Assembly: GCA_964626065.1 (NCBI GenBank) | Contig: CAZVDE010000013.1 | Span: 1-47,482, forward strand | Reading direction: 5' to 3' | From: UBA3910 sp964626065 | GTDB taxonomy: Bacteria; Bacillota; Limnochordia; Darwinibacteriales; Darwinibacteriaceae | Length of the DNA stretch: 47,482 nt | Shown here: in pieces, positions 41,743-47,482 of the stretch | How positions within the stretch are numbered: the first letter of the stretch is position 1 | Layout of the letters: each line of letters starts with the position of its first letter | The notes under the pieces: model-generated | Told to the model about the DNA's origin: nothing | Seen by the model: only the letters and a program-made list of their open reading frames with translations | Database searches by the model: none | Translations under genes and position numbers: made by a program

Positions 41743-41749
41743 TTTTGTC

Positions 41750-41778
41750 TTGTCAGCTATATTTTTCTGTGGTATATT
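41750..41778 (+). promoter_or_regulatory. Promoter of tadA
   Basis: TTGTCA (41750-41755), a 17-bp spacer and TATATT (41773-41778). Confidence 0.7.
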
Positions 41779-41811
41779 AAAACTTGGTAACGCGAGGTTG
41801 GAGAGATTAAA

Positions 41812-42255
41812 GTGCACAAAATATTCATGCGTGACGCCATTGATGAGGCTAAGCTCGCTTTGGCCGCCGGCGAAGTACCCGTTGGGGCTGTTGTTGTGTG
41901 GGAGGGGCGGATTGTGGGAAGGGGCCGCAACCGCCGCGAAGAGTGGAATGATCCCACTGCCCATGCGGAGATGTTGGCGATTCGCGAGGCAGCGAAGCGA
42001 TTGGGCCGGTGGCGCTTGACCGGGGCTGCCATCTATGTTACTCTGGAGCCCTGCCCCATGTGCGCCGGAGCAATTATCAACGCCCGCTTGGATACGGTTA
42101 TCTTCGGTGCCTATGATCCCAAGGCGGGGGCAGTCACGTCTTTGATGAATCTTGTGCAGGATAAGCGCCTCAATCATTCTGTCCGGGTTTATGACGGAAT
42201 TTGTCAAAAAGAATGCTCTGATCTTTTGCGGGACTTCTTCTTGAAATTGCGTTAA
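41812..42255 (+). CDS. tadA: tRNA-specific adenosine deaminase
   Basis: A 147-residue zinc deaminase that converts A34 of tRNA-Arg(ACG) to inosine. Zinc ligands and catalytic residues are His51 and Glu53 (PTAHAEM) and Cys81 and Cys84 (LEPCPMCAGAI). The C-terminal GAYDPKAGAVTSLMNL and FF are family marks. GTG 41812 is used; ATG 41827 also lies in frame. It is the first gene of the origin-proximal block tadA - SRP RNA - dnaX - ebfC - recR - yaaL - bofA known from Bacillus, with two tRNA-Ser genes directly after it. Confidence 0.94.
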   Translation: MHKIFMRDAIDEAKLALAAGEVPVGAVVVWEGRIVGRGRNRREEWNDPTAHAEMLAIREAAKRLGRWRLTGAAIYVTLEPCPMCAGAIINARLDTVIFGAYDPKAGAVTSLMNLVQDKRLNHSVRVYDGICQKECSDLLRDFFLKLR

Positions 42256-42257
42256 AA

Positions 42258-42347
42258 GGAGAGGTGACAGAGTGGCCGAATGTGGCGGTCTCGAAAACCG
42301 TTGGGCGTGCGAGCGCCCCGTGGGTTCAAATCCCACCCTCTCCGCCA
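42258..42347 (+). tRNA. tRNA-Ser (anticodon CGA)
   Basis: A 90-nt type II tRNA. Acceptor GGAGAGG (42258-42264) pairs with CCTCTCC (42337-42343), then discriminator G and an encoded CCA. Anticodon loop CTCGAAA gives CGA (codon UCG). It has a long variable arm and the T-loop GGTTCAAATCC. Confidence 0.95.
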
Positions 42348-42371
42348 GATTTTTCTAATTTAAATATATTG

Positions 42372-42464
42372 GGAGAGATGCTGGAGTCCGGCTGAACAGG
42401 CACGACTGGAAATCGTGTAGGGGTGATGAGCCCCTCGAGGGTTCGAATCCCTCTCTCTCCGCCA
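42372..42464 (+). tRNA. tRNA-Ser (anticodon GGA)
   Basis: A 93-nt type II tRNA. Acceptor GGAGAGA (42372-42378) pairs with TCTCTCC (42454-42460), discriminator G and encoded CCA. Anticodon loop CTGGAAA gives GGA (codons UCC/UCU). It has a long variable arm and T-loop GGTTCGAATCC. It is 24 bp after the first tRNA-Ser and likely cotranscribed. Confidence 0.95.
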
Positions 42465-42474
42465 TTTTAAACTT

Positions 42475-42515
42475 CGCCCGTTGGGGGGGAAACGATCCCC
42501 GCGGGCGTTTTTTTT
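42475..42515 (+). terminator. Intrinsic terminator after the tRNA-Ser genes
   Basis: CGCCCG (42475-42480) pairs with CGGGCG (42502-42507), with an inner GGGG/CCCC stem, followed by eight T. Confidence 0.85.
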
Positions 42516-42554
42516 GATCTAAAACGGGTACGCTAACGTTAAGGAGGGTAGTGG

Positions 42555-42755
42555 ATGACAACAAAAACGAGAATAGAACAGACAGTAGCGGGAGCCCAAA
42601 GTCTGGTGGGTCAGCTCAAGTCCTGTGCGCTGGATACAGACGTACAATCGGTTAAGGATATGTACAATCAAATGGCGCAGCAGGTGGAGGATATTATTCC
42701 CAAGCTGCAGGGGCGTTTGGGCCATGTGAAACAGGAGGAACCCCAGTTTAGGTAG
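42555..42755 (+). CDS. DUF1657 domain protein
   Basis: A 66-residue all-helical protein matching the DUF1657 pattern: TRIEQTVAGAQSLVGQLKSCALDTD, then VKDMYNQMAQQVEDIIPKLQGRLGHVKQEEPQF at the end. This family is found in spore-forming Firmicutes, often near spoVA and yetF-like genes; its function is unknown. The ATG follows AAGGAGGG. It stands between the tRNA terminator and the SRP RNA promoter, so it is monocistronic. Confidence 0.85.
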   Translation: MTTKTRIEQTVAGAQSLVGQLKSCALDTDVQSVKDMYNQMAQQVEDIIPKLQGRLGHVKQEEPQFR

Positions 42756-42809
42756 TTTAATCGGCCCCTTCGGCAAGGCGATTCACCGCTGCGCCGGAAG
42801 CCGGGCGTC

Positions 42810-42839
42810 TTGACACTGGGGGTGGTTATTCAGTATAAT
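42810..42839 (+). promoter_or_regulatory. Promoter of the SRP RNA gene
   Basis: Exact TTGACA (42810-42815), an 18-bp spacer and exact TATAAT (42834-42839). The predicted start matches the 5' end of the RNA. Confidence 0.88.
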
Positions 42840-42844
42840 AACTG

Positions 42845-43113
42845 TGTCGTGCTAGACGGGGCAGTAGCGGCGCCCTGTACCCGCAATCCGCTATAGCGGG
42901 GTCGAATTCCTATTCGAGGAATGGTTCTGTGGAGTCTGGTTTAGATAAGTGGTGTTGACGATTGGGTCTCACGCAATAAGAATCCATGAACCCCGTCAGA
43001 TCCGGAAGGAAGCAGCGGTAAGTGGAAGCTCTTATGTGCCGTGAGGGTGCCTGGTTCGAGCTAACTACCTAAATACCGTCCGGAGGATCACTTTCGAAAA
43101 TAGGTGCACGACA
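42845..43113 (+). ncRNA. ffs: Large-type signal recognition particle RNA
   Basis: An RNA of about 269 nt of the Bacillus type with an Alu domain. The 5' end (TGTCGTGC, 42845-42852) pairs with the 3' end (GCACGACA, 43106-43113), followed by seven T as terminator. The SRP54-binding helix 8 is clear (GTCAGATCCGGAAGGAAGCAGC near 42999-43020). It targets nascent membrane proteins with Ffh and FtsY. Its place between tadA and dnaX is conserved in Bacillus. Confidence 0.95.
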
Positions 43114-43178
43114 TTTTTTTATTGAAAGGGATTTGTCAAAGCTGTCGAGAAGAACAGTAAGGATTGGAGGAACGGGCC

Positions 43179-44822
43179 ATGTCATATGTAGCGTTATACC
43201 GAAAGTGGCGCCCCCAGGCCTTTGATGATGTGGTAGGCCAGGATGGCATTGTTAAAACTTTGTGCAATACGCTCGATTCGGGCCGTATTTCCCATGCCTA
43301 TCTGTTTACAGGCCCCCGCGGTATCGGCAAAACAACCGTCGCCAGGATTTTGGCGAAGGGGCTGAATTGTGAGAGCGGGCCCACCTCTGCACCCTGTGGA
43401 GAATGCGGAGAGTGTGTTACCATCGCAGCGGGCACATCCTTGAATACAATTGAGATTGACGGTGCGTCCAACAGAGGTATCGACAACGTGCGCGAGCTGC
43501 GGGGGCAGGTTCAGTATACACCCGTCAATGCGCGCTATAAAGTCTACATAATAGATGAGGTTCATATGTTGACTACCGAGGCATTTAATGCTCTGCTGAA
43601 AACACTGGAGGAGCCACCGGCCCATGTCATCTTTATTTTTGCCACTACCGATCCCCAAAAGCTTCCCCCCACCATCCTTTCACGGGTGCAGCGCTACGAT
43701 TTCCAAAGATTCAGCGAAGAAGCGATGGTTGCTCGCCTAGAAACGGTTGCCGCCGGCGAGGGGTTTGCATCCGAAACGGAGGCGCTGCGTTTGATCGCCG
43801 AGTATGCGGAAGGCGGAATGCGGGACGCCCTCGGAATTCTGGAGAAATGTGCGGCTTATACGGAAAGTATTACAGTTGATGCGGTTGTGGAAGTTTTGGG
43901 TATAGCCCCACGGAAGCAAGTGCAAGCCTTCGCCCAATCTATTTTAGGCGGGGCAGGGTCAGATGCGCTGCAGATCATTGCGGATGTTCACAAAAATGGT
44001 GGCGATTTGGCTCACTTTGCACGCAGTACCGTGTCGGAACTGCGCTCGGCGGTACTGAAACGGCAAAATAGGGAATTGGAGGCGGAGGCGCTGTATGCCA
44101 TCGAGGTCCTGGCCGAAACTCTGCGAGAAATGCGTTTCGTCGTTGAACCGCGCATTTCGCTGGAAATGGCGGCTTTAAAAGTAATTTCCGGGGCCCCGGC
44201 TGTCGCGGACGATGCCGTGGGGGAGTTAGAAGAAAAAGTTTTTCTCTTGGAAAAGGAAATAGCGGAACTGAAAAAACAGCTGCAGACAGCATCCTTTCGG
44301 GACGCTGCGCGGGCGGAGGATGTTGAACGTGATAAGCCGCGCTTGCAGAGGGGATCGGGTGATGAAGAACGTTCCAAATTTGTTTTGGATAATTGGCCTG
44401 AATTCTTGCAGGGTTTGCGCAAAGAACGCTTAATGCAATGCGAGGCGTTTTTGAAAGAAGGCTCACCGGCTGAAGTGGTGGAAGATGATGTTATTATAGT
44501 TTTTCCCCGGGAACGGGGTTTTCATAAGGCAAGCATAGAGCAGCCCAATCACCGTGAACCGGCGGAGAGGGTTTTGGCCAAACTGACCGGTATGAATCTG
44601 CGTTTGAAATGTGTTTTTCAGGACGAATATCATCCGGAAAAGGCCGAACCGGGGCGCGTGGAAGACGCGAAACCGGCGCAGCCCGCCGAACCGGTTGAAT
44701 CTGGGGGGGCTATCTCTGCCGCTGACGCGGAAGACGACGAAAAGAACGAGCGGCAGAAGTTCATCGATATAAGCTTAGATACTTTCGGCGGCAGAATTTT
44801 CACGAGGCGGGAAGACAAGTAA
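43179..44822 (+). CDS. dnaX: DNA polymerase III subunit gamma/tau
   Basis: A 547-residue clamp-loader ATPase. Residues 45-52 are Walker A (GPRGIGKT), the zinc-binding Cys are 64, 73, 76 and 79, Walker B is YIIDEVHML, and sensor 1 is FATTDPQKLPPTILSR. The C-terminal third is the tau-type extension, acidic and variable, with a coiled-coil segment (LEEKVFLLEKEIAELKKQL). No programmed frameshift signal is evident. ATG 43179 has GGAGG 8 bp upstream. It starts the dnaX - ebfC - recR operon. Confidence 0.97.
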   Translation: MSYVALYRKWRPQAFDDVVGQDGIVKTLCNTLDSGRISHAYLFTGPRGIGKTTVARILAKGLNCESGPTSAPCGECGECVTIAAGTSLNTIEIDGASNRGIDNVRELRGQVQYTPVNARYKVYIIDEVHMLTTEAFNALLKTLEEPPAHVIFIFATTDPQKLPPTILSRVQRYDFQRFSEEAMVARLETVAAGEGFASETEALRLIAEYAEGGMRDALGILEKCAAYTESITVDAVVEVLGIAPRKQVQAFAQSILGGAGSDALQIIADVHKNGGDLAHFARSTVSELRSAVLKRQNRELEAEALYAIEVLAETLREMRFVVEPRISLEMAALKVISGAPAVADDAVGELEEKVFLLEKEIAELKKQLQTASFRDAARAEDVERDKPRLQRGSGDEERSKFVLDNWPEFLQGLRKERLMQCEAFLKEGSPAEVVEDDVIIVFPRERGFHKASIEQPNHREPAERVLAKLTGMNLRLKCVFQDEYHPEKAEPGRVEDAKPAQPAEPVESGGAISAADAEDDEKNERQKFIDISLDTFGGRIFTRREDK

Positions 44823-44846
44823 GAATAGAAATTGAGGTGGTCTGTT

Positions 44847-45173
44847 GTGGGGATGAATATGCAGAAAATGATGCGTCAAATGCAGAAAATGCAGGCGGAT
44901 CTGGCTAAGGTGCAGGCTGAATTGGAAGAAAAAACGGTGGAGGGTAGCGCCGGCGGGGGTGTAGTGACCGCGATCGTTAACGGTCATCAACAGGTGCAGC
45001 AAATCAAAATAATGCCGGATGTGGTAGATCCCGATGATGTGGAAATGTTGGAAGACCTCATTTTGGCCGCCATCAATGATGGCCTGGGCAAGTCTAGGGA
45101 ACTATCTGCAAGCGAAATTGAAAAAGTGACGGGTAAGGTTAATCTAGCGGGGCTGCCGCCCGGGTTGTTCTAG
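44847..45173 (+). CDS. ebfC: YbaB/EbfC nucleoid-associated protein
   Basis: A 108-residue DNA-binding protein (YaaK in Bacillus). The N-terminal helix is rich in Met, Gln and Lys (MNMQKMMRQMQKMQADLAKVQ), and the conserved core GSAGGGVVTAIVNG is present. It forms tweezer-like dimers that bind DNA. Start GTG 44847 follows GAGGTGG at 6 bp; ATG 44853 or 44859 are possible. The stop abuts the recR start, as in Bacillus. Confidence 0.94.
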   Translation: MGMNMQKMMRQMQKMQADLAKVQAELEEKTVEGSAGGGVVTAIVNGHQQVQQIKIMPDVVDPDDVEMLEDLILAAINDGLGKSRELSASEIEKVTGKVNLAGLPPGLF

Positions 45174-45770
45174 ATGTCACGTTATCCCAAACCTATGGCG
45201 CGGCTGATTGAAGAACTAACTCGTTTGCCCGGCATAGGGCCGAAAACGGCCCAGCGCCTTTCGTTTTTTTTGATCAGCCAATCGCAACCGGCGGTGCAAA
45301 GCCTGGCTGACGCCATTGTGGAGGCCAAAAAACGCACGAAATATTGTTCGCAGTGCTTTAATCTTACGGAAGAGGACCCCTGCCCAATCTGTTCCGATCC
45401 AAAACGCGACCATAATTTTATCTGCGTAGTAGAAGAACCGCGTGATGTTATTGCACTGGAAAGAACGAGGAGTTTCCCGGGGATTTATCATGTCTTGCAT
45501 GGTTCAATTTCGCCCTTGGAGGGTATCGGGCCCGACCAACTCCATGTTAAAGAGTTGATCGCAAGGGTGGGGCCGAGTGTGGAGGAGGTACTATTGGCCA
45601 CCGATCCCAACGTTGAGGGTGAAGCAACCGCCATGTTCTTGGCCAGACTACTTAAACCCATCGGTGTCAAAGTGACGCGGATGGCGCACGGCATGCCCGT
45701 GGGCAGCGACCTTGAATATGTTGACGAGGTAACCCTTTCTAAGGCGCTGGAGGGCAGAAGAGAACTTTAA
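45174..45770 (+). CDS. recR: Recombination mediator protein RecR
   Basis: A 198-residue repair protein acting with RecO/RecF. It has the N-terminal helix-hairpin-helix (LTRLPGIGPKTAQRLSFFL), the four-Cys zinc finger (CSQCFNLTEEDPCPIC) and the Toprim domain (ICVVEEPRDVIALERT, LLATDPNVEGEATAMFLARLL). The length is normal. It begins directly after the ebfC stop. Confidence 0.97.
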   Translation: MSRYPKPMARLIEELTRLPGIGPKTAQRLSFFLISQSQPAVQSLADAIVEAKKRTKYCSQCFNLTEEDPCPICSDPKRDHNFICVVEEPRDVIALERTRSFPGIYHVLHGSISPLEGIGPDQLHVKELIARVGPSVEEVLLATDPNVEGEATAMFLARLLKPIGVKVTRMAHGMPVGSDLEYVDEVTLSKALEGRREL

Positions 45771-45780
45771 AAGAGGGAAT

Positions 45781-45836
45781 AAACCACCTTATACTGAGTA
45801 ATACTAGATTAGGTATTGCCGGAAGCGAGGTGGTTT
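45781..45836 (+). promoter_or_regulatory. Leader stem covering the yaaL SD
   Basis: AAACCACCT (45781-45789) is the exact complement of AGGTGGTTT (45828-45836), which holds the yaaL SD, and a T run follows. The 38-nt loop contains a smaller AATAC/GTATT stem. The stem can act as a terminator-like structure or hide the ribosome site. Confidence 0.5.
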
Positions 45837-45837
45837 T

Positions 45838-46104
45838 TTGTCCAAAAATATATCGGGCAAAGTCCGGGATCTAGCCAGTCGTCTCTTTGATGACGGCACG
45901 GAGATGCTTCCTTCCGAACCCGGCACCATCGGTCGGGAAGAACTCACCCTGGTTATTGATGCGGCTAAGCAGGAATGGCTTGCGGCTCAGGAATACTTTA
46001 ACGCGGCCATCGAACCAGAATTGGTGGATCATGCAATCCTCACCCTGCAAGCGGCGGAACGCAAATATATGTACTGGCTGAAACAGATAAAGAATTTTGA
46101 ATAA
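45838..46104 (+). CDS. yaaL: YaaL family protein (DUF2508)
   Basis: An 88-residue helical protein located between recR and bofA as in Bacillus. The family marks are LVIDAAKQEWLAAQEYFNAAIEPELVDHAILTLQAAERKYMYWLKQ. Its function is unknown. Start TTG 45838 has GAGGTGG just upstream, overlapped by the leader stem. The SD and start share the T run of that stem, which is unusual. Confidence 0.9.
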   Translation: MSKNISGKVRDLASRLFDDGTEMLPSEPGTIGREELTLVIDAAKQEWLAAQEYFNAAIEPELVDHAILTLQAAERKYMYWLKQIKNFE

Positions 46105-46177
46105 GGACAAAGGTCATAATCCGGCGGGAATCACCATAAGATGTCTTGAGGACGAACCTAAGTGAGGTGAACCGTTC

Positions 46178-46444
46178 ATGGATTTTCTAGTGATCGTGGC
46201 CTATGCCGCCGGCGTTCTGTTTATCTACGGCCTGGGAAGAATGCTCATGATCCCTCTTAAAGTAATTTTTAATCTCATTGTGAATGCTGTAATCGGCGGG
46301 GGTGTTCTCTTAATCATCAATTTTATTGGCGGTTATTGGGGTTTCAGCGTGGGCGTTAACCCCGTTACTGCGCTCATCGTGGGTTTATTAGGGGTTCCGG
46401 GTGTGATATTGCTTGTGGGCCTCCGCCTCCTATTAGGGTTGTGA
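46178..46444 (+). CDS. bofA: Pro-sigma-K processing inhibitor BofA
   Basis: An 88-residue membrane protein. It has two to three hydrophobic segments (residues about 3-20, 28-52 and 62-86) and the family pattern LIVNAVIGGGVLLIINFIGG...GVNPVTALIVGLLGVPGVILL. In Bacillus it restrains the SpoIVFB protease in the outer forespore membrane until sigma K is needed, so this supports sporulation. The ATG follows GTGAGGTGAA. Its 3' end overlaps the convergent SRAP gene by 12 bp. Confidence 0.93.
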   Translation: MDFLVIVAYAAGVLFIYGLGRMLMIPLKVIFNLIVNAVIGGGVLLIINFIGGYWGFSVGVNPVTALIVGLLGVPGVILLVGLRLLLGL

Positions 46445-47083
46445 TGGGCCAAGTGGGCGTACGCAATCGGGCTCATTATTTCTGGGGGAATTGACCAGAG
46501 TCGAAACGCGATGAAATTTTAGGGCCGGTGACCCTGTTAAGGCAGCGGCTTTTTGTACTGCTCGGAAGGGTTTATCCCCCAGCCATGCGTTTTCTAGTGA
46601 CTGCGGTAATATTAAGGGCATGCGGTGATGGATGGGCCGCAAAAAATCATTGGCCGCTATTGTAATAATGGTACAGCTCGGTTCGGGGTTTCCGTCCCAC
46701 AGTCCCGCGAAAGCGAAGGGTTCCCCGCCCTTCAGGGTAATATAAACCGGATATTTCCCCGACTCTTCTTGGCGCCATTCATAGAAACCATCGGCTAAAA
46801 TAAGGCAGCGGCGGTCGTCAACGAGGTGTTTGAAAGTTTTACGCTCTGTGAGTGTTTCAAATCGGGCGTTGATCAGGGGGCGGCTTACCGATGTCTGCCA
46901 TGGCGGCAGCAGGCCCCAGCGCATCATGGACACGCTTGGCTGATCGCTTCCGCTAGTAGCGGCTATTACTTGCTGTGTGGGTGCTATATTATAATTAGGT
47001 ATATATTCAAAATTGAATTGGGAAAGGCCGAACCGTGACTTGAGTAAGGCGGCCGGGCTGTGTAATGTGAATCTTCCGCACAT
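46433..47083 (-). CDS. SRAP family abasic-site DNA-protein crosslinking protein (YedK/HMCES-like)
   Basis: A 216-residue SOS-response-associated peptidase family protein. Catalytic Cys2 follows the initiator Met (MCGRFTLHSP) and crosslinks to abasic sites in single-stranded DNA after Met removal. Other blocks are NYNIAPTQQV, NARFETL, DGFYEWRQ (Glu) and HHRMPLIL (His). I chose the ATG at 47083 because AAGGAG lies 7 bp upstream and Cys must be residue 2; an upstream ATG at 47089 would add two residues. Confidence 0.94.
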   Translation of the reverse strand: MCGRFTLHSPAALLKSRFGLSQFNFEYIPNYNIAPTQQVIAATSGSDQPSVSMMRWGLLPPWQTSVSRPLINARFETLTERKTFKHLVDDRRCLILADGFYEWRQEESGKYPVYITLKGGEPFAFAGLWDGNPEPSCTIITIAANDFLRPIHHRMPLILPQSLENAWLGDKPFRAVQKAAALTGSPALKFHRVSTLVNSPRNNEPDCVRPLGPSQP

Positions 47084-47160
47084 AAGCATTCTCCTTTACC
47101 TCGACTATATCATGTTTAGAGCGGGGCGGCGAAAAAAATAAAATAAAACCTATTTGGCGG

Positions 47161-47190
47161 TTGACAGTACGGGGGTATCCATGGTAGCAT
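47161..47190 (+). promoter_or_regulatory. rRNA operon promoter P1
   Basis: TTGACA (47161-47166), 18-bp spacer, TAGCAT (47185-47190). An A-rich tract (47131-47148) upstream resembles an UP element. Confidence 0.6.
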
Positions 47191-47224
47191 AACACTTGTC
47201 GTCACACGGTACCAAAAAAACCGG

Positions 47225-47254
47225 TTGACAACAACCGCAAGAATATGATATAGT
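47225..47254 (+). promoter_or_regulatory. rRNA operon promoter P2
   Basis: TTGACA (47225-47230), 18-bp spacer, TATAGT (47249-47254), with AAAAAAA upstream (47214-47220). Confidence 0.75.
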
Positions 47255-47293
47255 ATATTTTGTCGCCACGAAATCAGCCAAAAAAATAAAGGG

Positions 47294-47322
47294 TTGACAA
47301 CGGGGCGGAAGGCAGGTAGAAT
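47294..47322 (+). promoter_or_regulatory. rRNA operon promoter P3
   Basis: TTGACA (47294-47299), 17-bp spacer, TAGAAT (47317-47322), with an A-rich tract (47280-47290) upstream. Confidence 0.75.
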
Positions 47323-47374
47323 CGTTAGTGTCCCTCGGGGCTAACAAATGATGAAAACCTAGTCTGAGAACGGG

Positions 47375-47403
47375 TTGACAAAGTTTAATGTGTATGCTAT
47401 CAT
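47375..47403 (+). promoter_or_regulatory. rRNA operon promoter P4
   Basis: TTGACA (47375-47380), 17-bp spacer, TATCAT (47398-47403) with a TGC extended -10. Confidence 0.8.
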
Positions 47404-47409
47404 TGAGTT

Positions 47410-47482
47410 GCTCCCAAAAAAGGGGCAGCAGAACCTTGAAAACTAAACAACGAGAATTCGGTACGATTTGTTTAGACCAAAC
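47410..47482 (+). other. 5' leader of an rRNA operon (16S lies beyond the window)
   Basis: A hairpin (TGCTCCC, AAAAAA, GGGGCAGCA) is followed by AACCTTGAAAACTAAACAA, a sequence common in Firmicute 16S leaders. With four tandem promoters and bofA upstream, as at rrnA of Bacillus, this is the start of an rRNA operon. No 16S sequence is yet visible. Confidence 0.75.

Noticed and set aside
43179..44822. Programmed frameshift in dnaX
   Set aside because: No A6G-type slippery site with a following hairpin was seen, and Firmicutes usually make a single product.
1..47482. CRISPR arrays, insertion sequences or prophage
   Set aside because: No repeat-spacer arrays, transposase, integrase or phage genes were found.

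Overview
The window looks like a chromosomal segment of an anaerobic, endospore-forming Firmicute of moderate G+C content. Spore genes support this (two alpha/beta SASPs, BofA, a DUF3787 spore-surface protein, DUF1657), as do strict-anaerobe genes (pyruvate:ferredoxin oxidoreductase, ferredoxin, rubredoxin, a selenocysteine-dependent glycine reductase). A large Bacillus-type SRP RNA and the order tadA - SRP RNA - dnaX - ebfC - recR - yaaL - bofA - rRNA operon match the origin-proximal block known from Bacillus. An OmpH/Skp-like secreted protein hints at a diderm Firmicute (Limnochordia/Halanaerobium-like), but no taxon can be fixed from the sequence alone.

Region by region. 1-3.3 kb: a terminator, a GNAT acetyltransferase and a GH3 beta-glucosidase. 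3.25-3.7 kb, minus strand: a complete promoter - c-di-AMP (ydaO/yuaA) riboswitch - intrinsic terminator - SD - 57-codon ORF unit. 4-8.9 kb: an MFS transporter plus two half-size ABC exporters. 8.9-11.4 kb: a small secreted Met/Gly/Arg-rich protein divergent from an OmpR-type two-component system, a cpxP/cpxRA-like layout. 11.4-15.2 kb: YjbQ, an M48 protease, a MATE exporter, YkuS and a membrane protein. 15.2-18.1 kb: a GntR/YtrA-regulated ABC operon with a perfect inverted-repeat operator and a DUF4097-like surface protein.

18.1-24.1 kb, minus strand: a glycine reductase operon, trxA-grdE-grdA-grdB-grdCD. grdA and grdB each contain an in-frame UGA for selenocysteine, and GrdC and GrdD are fused in one polypeptide. 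The complex would turn glycine plus reduced thioredoxin into acetyl phosphate. The divergent nifJ (24.3-27.9 kb) supplies reduced ferredoxin and acetyl-CoA. 27.9-32.1 kb: a small DUF3787 spore protein, an MgtA-type P-ATPase and an M42 peptidase.

32.2-37.5 kb: an alpha-glucan operon (GT4 glycosyltransferase, a sugar nucleotidyltransferase fused to a degenerate phosphomutase-like domain, alpha-glucan phosphorylase). 37.5-41.0 kb: a GAF-type methionine sulfoxide reductase, Ppx/GppA, an Rrf2 regulator with a promoter-overlapping palindrome, OmpH-like protein, rubredoxin and ferredoxin. 41.1-42.8 kb: two SASPs, tadA, two tRNA-Ser genes and a DUF1657 protein. 42.8-47.5 kb: SRP RNA, dnaX, ebfC, recR, yaaL, bofA, a convergent SRAP protein, then four tandem promoters and the leader of an rRNA operon whose 16S gene lies just beyond the right edge.

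The most notable items are the c-di-AMP riboswitch serving an unrecognised 57-residue protein, the GrdC-GrdD fusion, the two selenocysteine genes that ordinary ORF calling breaks, and several small regulatory structures.
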